Positions 16,801-24,700 of a DNA stretch of 38,031 bases are shown one piece after another. The notes below the pieces were generated by a model that saw only the letters and a program-made list of their open reading frames with translations, did not search any database and had not been told where the DNA came from. Origin of the DNA: Armatimonadota bacterium (GTDB taxonomy: Bacteria > Armatimonadota > Hebobacteria > Hebobacterales > Hebobacteraceae); NCBI GenBank assembly GCA_015486155.1, contig WFSF01000099.1, forward strand, positions 1 through 38,031, written 5' to 3'. Position 1 is the stretch's first letter. The number at the start of each line of letters is the position of its first letter. Position numbers and translations under genes: made by a program.

Positions 16801-18450
16801 AGCGACGCCATCAAGCGCAAGATCGAGGTTCTCCCTGACGGCGAGGAGCACCGGGACACCTGGAACGACCGCCTGGCGGGGACCGTCGAGAGGACCGTCA
16901 CTCTCCCCAAGGCGGCCATCCCCCGGGCCTCCACCATCCTGGTGAAGATCTACCCCGGCCTGTTCAGCCAGGCGGTGGAGGGGTTGGATTCGCTGTTGCG
17001 GATGCCGTTCGGGTGTTTCGAGCAGACCAGCTCGGTGACCTATCCGAACGTGTTGGTGATCGACTACATGAAGTCCACGAACAAGATCACCCCCGAGATC
17101 CAGATGAAGGCCGAGCAGTACATCAACGTGGGTTACCAGCGTCTGGTCTCGTTCGAGGTGAAGGGCGGCGGGTTCTCGTGGTTCGGGAACGCGCCGGCCC
17201 ACAAGGTGCTCACCGCCTACGGGCTGCTCGAGTTCCACGACATGAGCCGCGTCCACGAGGTGGACCCGAACCTCATCACCCGCACCCAGAACTGGCTCGT
17301 GGGCCTTCAGCAGAAGGACGGCTCGTGGGAGCCGGACAAGGGCGGGATCGCCGAGGGCATCATCAACCGCCAGACCGACACCCTGCGGGTAACCGCCTAC
17401 ATCACCTGGGCGCTCGCCGAGTCGGGCTATCGGGGGGGTGCGCTCGATCGCGCCTTCGGATACCTCGATGCTCACTGGCGTGAAGCAAGGGACCCCTATG
17501 CGCTGGCGGTGCTCGCCAACGCGTACCTGAGCTCCGGCCGCGAGGGAGATACGACCGGGCAGGTGGTGGATGCGCTGGCCAAGGCGGCGACGGTGGAAAA
17601 GGATGTCGCCTACTGGCGCACCGAAGGCCCCACCTTCACCTCCGCCCAGAACGGCTCCGCGGACCTGGAGACCACCGCGCTGGCCGCCTATGCTCTGGTC
17701 AAATCCGGCCGGCATGTGCTCCTGACGAACAAGGCAATCACCTATCTCATCCGCTCCAAGGACAGCTTCGGCACCTGGCGCACGACGCAGGCCACCGTCT
17801 GGTCTCTGAAGGCGCTGCTGGCGAGCCTGAAGAAGGCGGCCGAGGACATTGACGCGACGGCCACCATAGAGGTCAACGGGAAGCGGGCCGGCGAGTTCCG
17901 CATCACCCCGAAGGACTACGAGGTGGTCAGACAGGTGGACGCCAAGCAGTTGATTCACGATGGCGACAACCAGGTGAAGATCACCCTCAAGGGAAAGGGC
18001 AGCGCGCTCTATCAGATAGTGGCGAAATACTACTTGCCGTGGGCCCTGGTGCGGCCGCCCCGACAGGAGCTGCTCTCCATTGACGTGTCCTATGACCGCA
18101 CCGCGCTGCGGACCGATGACCTCCTCACCGCGCGGGTGAGCGTGGTGAACAACGACCCGCGGACCTGCAACATGGTGGTGATCGACCTCGGAGTCCCGCC
18201 TGGATTCGAGGTGCAGACCGCGGACCTGGATCGGCTGGTGGAGAAGCGCGTGGTGCAGAAGTACACCCTGGCCGCCAGACAGATCATCGTCTACCTGGAC
18301 AAGCTCGCCTCCCGCAAGCCGCTGGAGTTCAGCTACCGCCTGCGGGCGAAATTCCCCATCAAGGCGGCCACGCCGGCCTCCCGAGTGTACCGGTACTACA
18401 ACCCCGAGGTCGAGGCCACGGCCAAGCCGGTAGAGTTGACGGTTCGATAG
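13891..18450 (+). CDS. Bacterial alpha-2-macroglobulin with thioester motif and unusual bait region
   Basis: A 1519-residue secreted protease trap, with ATG at 13891 behind AAAGGAG. Residues about 8-32 are a signal peptide without an obvious lipobox. MG-type domains fill the first half (TDKPLYQPGQTMHLRAL, an MG1/MG2 hallmark, and TDKPYYLPGERM). The A2M core begins about residue 824 (ETMYVNPSVITDERGRASV). The thioester motif is G1041-C-F-E-Q1045 (C1042 and Q1045 kept), followed by the alpha/alpha toroid (LITRTQNWLVGLQQKDGSWE) and a C-terminal receptor-binding-like domain. Residues about 670-765 sit where the bait region belongs and look like a pseudopilin C-terminal domain (see findings), followed by a Gly/Met/Ala-rich stretch. 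No penicillin-binding protein 1C gene, the common partner, is adjacent. It likely defends the envelope against proteases. Confidence 0.93.
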   Translation: MSRAKAGILRLAVLILVAMPLIFDLGSRAALSSNELSPLQTIVRGQSRWLAGGPASLRVIVTNHETGRPVRGAVHLTLTPTDQQAIGTQRLYSGELKQGTMEAAFEVPELNPGTYELAVRVVSELGVDVVKRPVTIARETRVLLTTDKPLYQPGQTMHLRALALRLPSMRPAAGDPVTFEVEDAKGNKVFKQTAAVSEYGVASAKFVLADEVNMGRYKVRAVTPDGRAERTVEVERYVLPKFKVTLTTDKPYYLPGERMTGKVQADYFFGKPTSQAEALITLSSFDVKFHEFSEIKGKTDENGTFRFECALPDYFVGQPLEQGKAFVKVEVEVTDRAEHTEKITEMVPVAKDPMLVTVVPESGELKPGLDNIVYVLVSTPDGKPVAGATVLAGAGPGNITSVAPENRVRGVTDAAGMFEWRLRPKPEDRMLNVIVNDSRGHEVERSVEAANSGGQALLLRADRALAKVGDSVHFTVLSTKQRGTTYVDVIRDKQTVLTRTVEVKNGRAKFSLSLTSDLAGTLQVHAYQILPDENIIRDTRLLYVSPADDLVVEVKPDKDTYRPGDPARLRFFVRDQEGRPVQAALGVTIVDESVFALQEMQPGLERIYFALEKELMKPRYEIHGFTPEGVVTGQLPFRAPAPAEEEALRQRAAAVLFAASQPRDPYTLTADSYQERVEKMKERWAKEMARDAERIDRALKRYYERHRRYLAEKDGITTLVDEGLLHRRDLKDRWGRDYRVRWWRTNCALDSAGPDGRWNTSDDLRNIGQWALEGNMPGRAVLGARGGGGRRGGIAMDMMMEKAMAAPPAAARAAAAGQPQVRLRQFFPETMYVNPSVITDERGRASVTVQMADSITTWRMQTLASSQRGQLGSDTKGLRVFQDFFIDIDLPVALTQNDEISIPIAVYNYLPKSQTVRLSLERDPWFELVGDKAEKSLDIGPSDITVAYYRIRAKEIGNHSLTVHAQGSRLSDAIKRKIEVLPDGEEHRDTWNDRLAGTVERTVTLPKAAIPRASTILVKIYPGLFSQAVEGLDSLLRMPFGCFEQTSSVTYPNVLVIDYMKSTNKITPEIQMKAEQYINVGYQRLVSFEVKGGGFSWFGNAPAHKVLTAYGLLEFHDMSRVHEVDPNLITRTQNWLVGLQQKDGSWEPDKGGIAEGIINRQTDTLRVTAYITWALAESGYRGGALDRAFGYLDAHWREARDPYALAVLANAYLSSGREGDTTGQVVDALAKAATVEKDVAYWRTEGPTFTSAQNGSADLETTALAAYALVKSGRHVLLTNKAITYLIRSKDSFGTWRTTQATVWSLKALLASLKKAAEDIDATATIEVNGKRAGEFRITPKDYEVVRQVDAKQLIHDGDNQVKITLKGKGSALYQIVAKYYLPWALVRPPRQELLSIDVSYDRTALRTDDLLTARVSVVNNDPRTCNMVVIDLGVPPGFEVQTADLDRLVEKRVVQKYTLAARQIIVYLDKLASRKPLEFSYRLRAKFPIKAATPASRVYRYYNPEVEATAKPVELTVR

Positions 18451-18468
18451 AATCACATAGCAATCGCA

Positions 18469-18488
18469 GTTTTACGAAGTTTTACGAA
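18469..18488 (+). repeat. Two tandem copies of GTTTTACGAA
   Basis: Two perfect adjacent 10-base copies lie just after the alpha-2-macroglobulin stop. No function is evident. Confidence 0.5.
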
Positions 18489-18510
18489 GCGTTGAATATT
18501 CGGAACCGAT

Positions 18511-18547
18511 AAAGGGGAACCGACGAGAGACCGTCGGTTCCCCTTTT
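18511..18547 (+). terminator. Strong rho-independent terminator after alpha-2-macroglobulin
   Basis: A 15-bp perfect stem (AAAGGGGAACCGACG and its complement) encloses the loop AGAGAC and ends in TTTT. It isolates the alpha-2-macroglobulin gene from the iron operon. The rest of 18451-18754 holds only the tandem repeat, this hairpin and the dtxR promoter and operator; I see no gene in it. Confidence 0.88.
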
Positions 18548-18678
18548 CGCCGTCATTGAGCCCGCAGGGCAGAGAGTGCATTCTACGTGGCACTCCCGGC
18601 CCTCCCGCCAGAGAACGTTCGTCCTCCGGAGAAGGCGCGTCGGCGGCCCATCTTCGGCCGGCCCCCTACGATATGTAT

Positions 18679-18708
18679 TTGACACGGTTGGGGGAAATGC
18701 TGTAAAGT
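18679..18708 (+). promoter_or_regulatory. Promoter of the dtxR-feoAB operon
   Basis: TTGACA (18679-18684) is followed after 18 bases by TAAAGT (18703-18708); TGTAAA at 18701 with a 16-base spacer is an alternative -10. The DtxR-type box begins at the 3' edge of the -10, so a bound repressor would block initiation. Confidence 0.6.
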
Positions 18709-18721
18709 TAGGCAAACCTAA
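18708..18721. promoter_or_regulatory. DtxR/IdeR-type iron box
   Basis: TTAGGCAAACCTAA has perfect TTAGG/CCTAA arms around a 4-base centre. It differs at one position from the right-hand 14 bases of the known IdeR/DtxR consensus (TTAGGCTAACCTAA). It overlaps the promoter's -10/start region, 33 bases before the dtxR start codon, implying metal-dependent autorepression of dtxR-feoA-feoB. Confidence 0.75.
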
Positions 18722-18754
18722 ACGTGAATCTTGTCTTCCCTAAAGGAGGGAGAG

Positions 18755-19453
18755 GTGGCGCCCGGCGCGGAGACGCTGTCACAGACGATTGAGGAATACG
18801 TGGAGACGATCCACCGCTTCAGCCGCAGGCCGGAGGGCGCCTCCACGACCGGACTCGCCAAATACCTTGGAGTGAGGCCGGCCACGGTGAGCGGGATGTT
18901 GAGGCGGCTGTCCGCGCTGGGGCTCGTCACCTATCGCAGATATCGTCACATCGCGCTGACCGAGAAGGGCGAGCGTCTGGCCAGGGATGTGATCAAGCGG
19001 CATCGTCTGGCGGAGCGATTGTTGACCGATCTGCTGAAGATGCCTCTTGCGGAGGCCCACGAAGAGGCGCGCAAGCTGGGGCACGCGGTGTCTCCGAAGG
19101 TGGCCGCCCGCCTTACGGAGGTCCTCGGCTCGCCCAAATCCTGCCCTCACGGGCATCCGGTGGATGTATCCGGCAGGGATGCCACCATCCCCCTGACGGA
19201 CGCGCCCACCGACCGGCCGATGACCATATCAAGGCTGGATGACGAGACCGCGGAGGTGGTGCGCTATCTTGCCGATCGAGGTCTTCTTCCGGGTCGGAAG
19301 GTCATTCTGCGCGAGGTGGATCCGCTGAACGCGACGGTGGCGCTTGAAACCGAGGGGGGAAGGTATACGGTGGGTTATTCACTTGCCGCAAACATCCGAG
19401 TGGACAGGCCGAAGCGCAGGGAAAAGGGCTCCACAAGCAGAAGCAAGGACTAG
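18755..19453 (+). CDS. DtxR/MntR-family metal-dependent transcriptional regulator
   Basis: A 232-residue regulator. The track starts at a TTG (18731), but AAAGGAGGG stands 4 bases before the GTG at 18755, which is the better start. A winged helix covers about 8-70 (TTGLAKYLGVRPATVSGMLRRL), a dimerisation/metal domain about 75-140, and an SH3/FeoA-like domain about 155-222 (LADRGLLPGRKVILREVDP). By eye the N-terminal ligands resemble MntR (E14 and E17 in EEYVETIH; H83), but the usual primary-site residues in the second helix are replaced: ARKLGHAVS stands where DtxR has ACRWEHVMS, so C/E102-type and E105-type ligands are R106 and G109 while H110 is kept. It heads the feoAB operon, so it most likely controls iron uptake. 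Confidence 0.92.
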   Translation: MAPGAETLSQTIEEYVETIHRFSRRPEGASTTGLAKYLGVRPATVSGMLRRLSALGLVTYRRYRHIALTEKGERLARDVIKRHRLAERLLTDLLKMPLAEAHEEARKLGHAVSPKVAARLTEVLGSPKSCPHGHPVDVSGRDATIPLTDAPTDRPMTISRLDDETAEVVRYLADRGLLPGRKVILREVDPLNATVALETEGGRYTVGYSLAANIRVDRPKRREKGSTSRSKD

Positions 19454-19505
19454 CGCGGGAGTGGACCGAGGGAGCGTGGTGGGCAGTGCTTGGAGCAGGA
19501 GAGAG

Positions 19506-19775
19506 GTGCCAGTGGTAAAGCAGCCGGATGCGATGTCTTTGATCTCTCTCGCGCCGGGGCAGCGCGCGCGAGTCGAGGCCATATGTTGCGGCCAGGGATT
19601 TCGCATGCGGCTGGCGGCCCTTGGGATCATTCCGGGGACCGTGATCACGGTGTTGCGCAATGCAGGCGCCGGCCCGGTGATAGTGGAGGCGAGAGGAGGA
19701 AGGTTGGCGCTCGGACGCGGGCAGGCGGCGAAAATCGAAGTGCGGCCGACCTCCGGCGAGACGAGGGGAGGCTAG
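19506..19775 (+). CDS. feoA: Ferrous iron transport accessory protein FeoA
   Basis: An 89-residue SH3-fold protein from the GTG at 19506, which has AGGAG just upstream; an ATG at 19533 (MSLISLAPGQ) would give 80 residues. The longer ORF in the track runs back into dtxR and is not real. Family motifs are LAPGQRARVEAI, GFRMRLAALGIIPGTVITVLR and GRGQAAKIEV (usually L-x-x-x-x-A-x-x-I). FeoA is a small cytosolic partner needed for FeoB-dependent Fe(II) uptake. Its TAG stop overlaps the feoB GTG by one base, so translation is probably coupled. Confidence 0.93.
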   Translation: MPVVKQPDAMSLISLAPGQRARVEAICCGQGFRMRLAALGIIPGTVITVLRNAGAGPVIVEARGGRLALGRGQAAKIEVRPTSGETRGG

Positions 19776-21784
19776 TGGCGAGCGGACCGAAGGCGTCTCC
19801 AAAGGTCATCCGGGTGGCGCTGGCCGGCAATCCCAATGTCGGCAAGAGCACCATCTTCAACATTCTCACCGGCCTCCATCAGCATGTGGGCAACTGGCCC
19901 GGCAAGACCGTCGAACGCAAGGAGGGCGCCTGCCGTCTGGAGGGCTATCTCCTGGAGTGCATGGACCTGCCGGGAACCTACTCGCTGACCGCTCACTCGG
20001 CCGAGGAGATAGTCGCCCGCGATTATGTGCTGAAGGAGCGGCCGGACGTCGTAGTGGTGATCCTCGACGCCTCGAACATCGAGCGCAACTGCTATCTCTT
20101 GGTACAGGTGCTGGAGCTCACCGACCAAGTGGTCGTGGGGCTGAACATGATGGACCTGGCGGGGGTCAAGGGCTATCGCATCTTCCCCGACAAACTCGAA
20201 GAGATCCTGGGCGTCCCCGTGGTTCCCATGGTGGCGCGCAGAGCGGAAGGGTGCCAGGAACTCCTGAAGGCGATCATAGAGGTCGGCACCGGTCAACGCG
20301 CCACCTCTCCCCGCCCCATCCGCTACGGGGCGGCGGAGAGCACTCTGGCCAGGCTCCAGGAGCTCCTTGCAGGAGAGAACCTGGAGGGGCTGCCGGCTCG
20401 CTGGGTGGCGCTGAAGATGCTCGAGGGGGACGAAGAGGTTGAGCGGTTGGAGGAGCGGGCCGTTTCCCCGGAGACGCGGGAGCGGATACACGCCTTCCTG
20501 CGGCAGCATGAGTATGGGCCCGCGGTGATCGCGGATGCGCGTTACGCCTGGATCGAGGAGGTGCTGGCCGAAGGCATGGAGCGCCCCGCGCGCTCGGTGA
20601 TCACCTTCACCGACCGGATCGACCATGTGGTCACCCATAGATTTCTCGGCCTGCCCATCTTGCTGGCGATCTTCGTCTGCGTATTCTGGCTGACTTTCAA
20701 GGTGAGCGCCCCCCTCTCCGACTTGCTGGACGCCGGGTTCGGACGGTTGAGCACATGGACCGCGGCGGCGCTGGCCTCCTACCCATCCTGGTTCGTCAGT
20801 CTCTTGTCCGACGGCGTGATTCCCGGGGTCGGCGGCGTCCTCAGCTTCCTGCCCATCATCCTCATTCTCTTCCTCTTCCTGGGGCTGCTGGAGGACAGCG
20901 GATACATGGCGCGCGCCGCCTTCGTGACAGACCGCATCATGCACGCCATGGGGCTGCACGGCAAGGCGTTCCTCTGTCTGCTGGTGTCATACGGGTGCAA
21001 CGTCCCCGGGATCATGGCGACGCGCATCCTGGAGAGCGAGCGCGACCGGCTGCTGGCAATCCTGGTCAATCCCCTCATCCCATGCGCCGCGCGCATCGCG
21101 GTGGCCGCGTTCTTCGTCGGGGCCTTTTTCCCCTCACCCAAGAACACCTTGGTGATGGGGTCTCTCTACGCGCTCAGCCTGGCGATGGTGGTGTTCGTCG
21201 GCTTCGTGCTCAGGCGGGTGGTGCTTCCCGGCGAGGAAGCGCCCTTCATGATGGAGCTGCCGCTCTACCGCAAGCCGAACGTGCGCAATTTGGCCGTGTA
21301 CACCGGGTGGCGTCTCTTGGCCTTCCTGAAGAAGGCGGGGACGGTCATCCTGGGCGCCTCGGTCGTCATCTGGCTCCTCTCCTCCTATCCCGTGGGCGCC
21401 GATCTCCCGCACACCTACCTGGGGCGGCTGGGGTTCCTGCTCCAGCCTGTGGGAAGGCTGGTGGGATTCGATTGGCGGATGAGCGTGGCCCTGCTGACCG
21501 GATTCGCGGCCAAGGAAACTTCCCTTGCCACCCTTGCCGTGTTGTACCACGCGGAGGGGGAAAGTCTGGTGCAGACCCTGCAGCAGAACATGAGCCCCCT
21601 GGTGGCGCTGGTGTTCGTGGTGGTGCAGCTCCTCTACATACCCTGCCTGGCGACGGTGGCGGTGATGCGCAGCGAAACCAACAGCTGGAAATGGCCGTTG
21701 GTCGCCATGGCCTATTCCTTGCTGCTGGCGGGAGGGCTCGGGTTCCTCATCTTCCAGGTGGGCCGCGCCCTGGGTCTGGGCTAG
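19775..21784 (+). CDS. feoB: Ferrous iron transporter FeoB
   Basis: A 669-residue transporter. The GTG at 19775 overlaps the feoA stop and follows GAGGGGAGG; the track's 764-residue frame includes feoA sequence read out of frame. The cytosolic G domain has G1 GNPNVGKST, G3 DLPGTYS and G4 NMMD. A helical GDI-like domain follows, and then the membrane part with two Gate regions and YGCNVPGIMATRILESERDR, the FeoB core motif that includes the proposed iron-path cysteine. A second conserved stretch is LVNPLIPCAARI. It imports Fe(II) across the inner membrane. It is shorter than the E. coli protein (773 aa). No feoC is present. Its stop codon overlaps the stop of the convergent protease gene. Confidence 0.96.
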   Translation: MASGPKASPKVIRVALAGNPNVGKSTIFNILTGLHQHVGNWPGKTVERKEGACRLEGYLLECMDLPGTYSLTAHSAEEIVARDYVLKERPDVVVVILDASNIERNCYLLVQVLELTDQVVVGLNMMDLAGVKGYRIFPDKLEEILGVPVVPMVARRAEGCQELLKAIIEVGTGQRATSPRPIRYGAAESTLARLQELLAGENLEGLPARWVALKMLEGDEEVERLEERAVSPETRERIHAFLRQHEYGPAVIADARYAWIEEVLAEGMERPARSVITFTDRIDHVVTHRFLGLPILLAIFVCVFWLTFKVSAPLSDLLDAGFGRLSTWTAAALASYPSWFVSLLSDGVIPGVGGVLSFLPIILILFLFLGLLEDSGYMARAAFVTDRIMHAMGLHGKAFLCLLVSYGCNVPGIMATRILESERDRLLAILVNPLIPCAARIAVAAFFVGAFFPSPKNTLVMGSLYALSLAMVVFVGFVLRRVVLPGEEAPFMMELPLYRKPNVRNLAVYTGWRLLAFLKKAGTVILGASVVIWLLSSYPVGADLPHTYLGRLGFLLQPVGRLVGFDWRMSVALLTGFAAKETSLATLAVLYHAEGESLVQTLQQNMSPLVALVFVVVQLLYIPCLATVAVMRSETNSWKWPLVAMAYSLLLAGGLGFLIFQVGRALGLG

Positions 21785-24700
21785 CCGCCGGATCCCTTTG
21801 ACTTCGGCTCCGGTCGGGCTTCCTCTGCCGCCTTCTCGACGTTCACCTCCGTCCGATCCGTGGCGCTGTTGCCCGCGGCGTCGAAGGCGCGTACTTCGAT
21901 CTCGTGCGCGCCCGCCGAGAGAGGGTCGGTGGACACCGAGAAGTCGGCCAGAGAGTACTCGATCATCGGCAGGGGCAAAGACCGCCAGGGGCCGTCGCCG
22001 ACGCGATACTCCACGCTGCGGATGGGGGAGAGCGCGTCCGCCGCCATTCCCTTGAGGTGCGCCCGCCCATCGCCTGTGACCGAGACGGAGGAGTCGAAGA
22101 TCATCACCGTGGGCGGAGTGTTGTCCACCACCACTGGCGCCAGCGCCTCCGCCTCCATGGGTTCATCGGGGCGGCTGTGCGCGTCGGTCGCCTTCACCCG
22201 CAACAGGTATTGCCCGTCCTCCTTGTTTGTGGTATCCCACTCGTATTGGGTGGAGGAGAGATCCTTCTTCAAGTCCTCCCAGGTCTTCCCGGCGTCGTCG
22301 GATACGGACACTTGATACACGAGTCTGTCCTTGTCCGGGTCCTTCGCGCTCCACTTGATCTTCAGCTTCTTCGCCACTCGATCCCCGGGGAGCGGAGATT
22401 TCAGAGTGCAGGTGGGCGGGCGGTTCTGCGGGAGGCGGGAGACGCGCACCGAGGTCACCTCGGGGGTGACGCTGCGGTTTTCGGAGGTCAAGGTGAGGCG
22501 ATACTGGAGATAGCGCGCGGGTGGGCTGGCGATCATCCCGTCCACCACAGGCACCCAATCGCTCCAGTGATCTTTGGGGTCGGGCGAGTCTCCGGAGCGG
22601 GTCTCCGCCTTGACCGCCGTTCCCTCAGGCGCGGCCGCCGCCCACTCCAGCCGCCCCCAGCGGGCGGTGCGGCCGGCGTCCAGGGGCGCGGATTCGAGGC
22701 GGCCCGAGCCCGCGTAGCCCGGCCCGAGCTCCTGCAGTACACACGGCCCGGTAAATCCCACGTATACTTTCCCCTCGGATTCCGCGATCGCGGTGGCGAG
22801 ACCGGCCTCCGGTTTGAAAATCACCTTCGGGCGCGCGTCGGGGCCGACGGCGATTACCCGCCCATCGGAGCCGGTCGCCGCGACGACGCTGCCGTCCTCC
22901 ATGGTTGCCAGTCCGTACACCGCGCGCTGGTCTGTCTTGCCCCAGGCGGAGGGCAGACCGTGGGAGGGAATGCGGTAGATATCGCCACCGGGCGCGCCCG
23001 CCGCGTAAAGGGTCCCATCGCGGGCGAGCGCCAGCGCCTCCACCGAAGCGGCGTGCAGGCGGCAGACGGTGGAGACGGAGCCGTCGGGCGCGATGCGGTA
23101 GACGAGGCCCGCGTTCGCGGTGCCCGCGTACAGGTCGCCGGAGGGAGCGCGGACCAGGGAGACCACATTCGCCGCGGGCAGGGTCGCAAGTAATCGCCCG
23201 GTGAAAGCGCCATCCGCTCCGGGGCGGATGGCGTACACCCGTCCGGGCACCCCCGAGCCCGCGTAGATCGTGCCCCCGGGGCCCATCGTCAGACACCAGA
23301 GATAGGTATCGCCGGAACTGTAGATGACTTCACCCTTACCGTCCGGCGTGATCCGAAAGAGTCTGCCGTGGGGCGAGGTCGCCGCGTAGAGGTTCCCCTG
23401 TTTGTCGAACGCGAGGTCGTGTACGTTCATCTCGCCGGTGGCGAAGAACTCCTTGACCTCGCCGTCGGGGGAAACCGCGTAGATCTTTCCCTCCGTACCG
23501 GTGCCTACATAGGCGACGCCGCCGCGCACGGCCACACACCAGATCACCTCCGCGTCGAGCCGCGCCACTTCGTGGTCGGAAAGGGCCAGCGTGACGCGGC
23601 CGTCCGAGCGCACTGCGATGTCCTGCATCTTCGCCCGCGCGTAATCCCGCTTAGAGCGATGCACCCATGTGTCTGGCGCCTTGGTGAGGGGTCTGGCCGC
23701 CTTCTCCTGTTCGTTCTTCTTCGGCTGTTCGTCTCCGTCGCCGGCATTCTCGACGGCCAGCGGAAGCATCCAGTCGGTCACGGGCACGGAATCCAGCGAA
23801 TATGCGCTCGTCTCCTCCCCTCCCGCTTCCGGTCCCGGCTCTTCCTCCGGTTGCTCCACCGGAGGCGAAGCCCCGTGGGGGGCCGCGCCCATGGCGCTCT
23901 CCACCAGCAGCGTCGTCGTCTGGCGGCCGAGCAGTACCCATTGAGTGGGTTTCACCAGCTTCAGGATTCTCGCCGCCGGCCTCAAGTCCGTAGGGTGGGT
24001 GGCCCGCAACGCGGCCATGGCGCCGGCCGGCAGCTCCGGCAGTTCCTCGCCGAGCAATCCTACGCCCCTCCTCGAGAGCCCTACCTGGACGACCAGCTGG
24101 GAGGCATTGCCGCGCTCTAGATACCGGTCGATCAACTGGTCCAGCGACACCGCGCGCGGGCGGTGCGCTCCCAGTGAGGCGCGCGCCTGCTCCTCCAGGC
24201 TGCCGCTGCTCACCGCAACGCGGACCGAACCGCGGGGCAGGTCGGGCGGGAGCGGAATCTCCACCGGCACTTCCACAGGGGGCTCCCCGTGGGGGCGAAG
24301 AGTCACCAAGAGCGTGGCCGTCTCCCCGGCCTTCACCCGGGACTTGACCGCCCGCACCCGCTCGATGGTCGCCGTGCGCCGCTGTTTCGTCACCTCCACC
24401 TGAATGTGGATGGATTTAAACCGGAGGGAGCCGAGAGGGTTGTCCGTGAAGGCCGTCAGCGGCTGAAGCACCAGGGGAAGCACGGTGAGGCCGGCGTCGT
24501 TGTCATCGTAGGCCCACTCCTCACGGACCAGCGGCTCCCTGCCCGCGACGTCCAGCTCGATGCGCACATGAGTGGTGCCCCGGGTCACCCTGCCGCGCAC
24601 CTCGTCGAGGGCGGTCAGCGAGGACACGGCCACCAGAGAAGGCATCAGCTCCTTGGTTCTCACCACCTGAAGCGAGTATTTGCGGGTCTTGCCCAGGTCC

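Noticed and set aside
15154-18456. 1100-codon open frame antisense to the alpha-2-macroglobulin gene
   Set aside because: It mirrors a real gene in high-GC DNA; the translation is His/Arg/Gly-rich without any domain, while the plus strand has clear family motifs.
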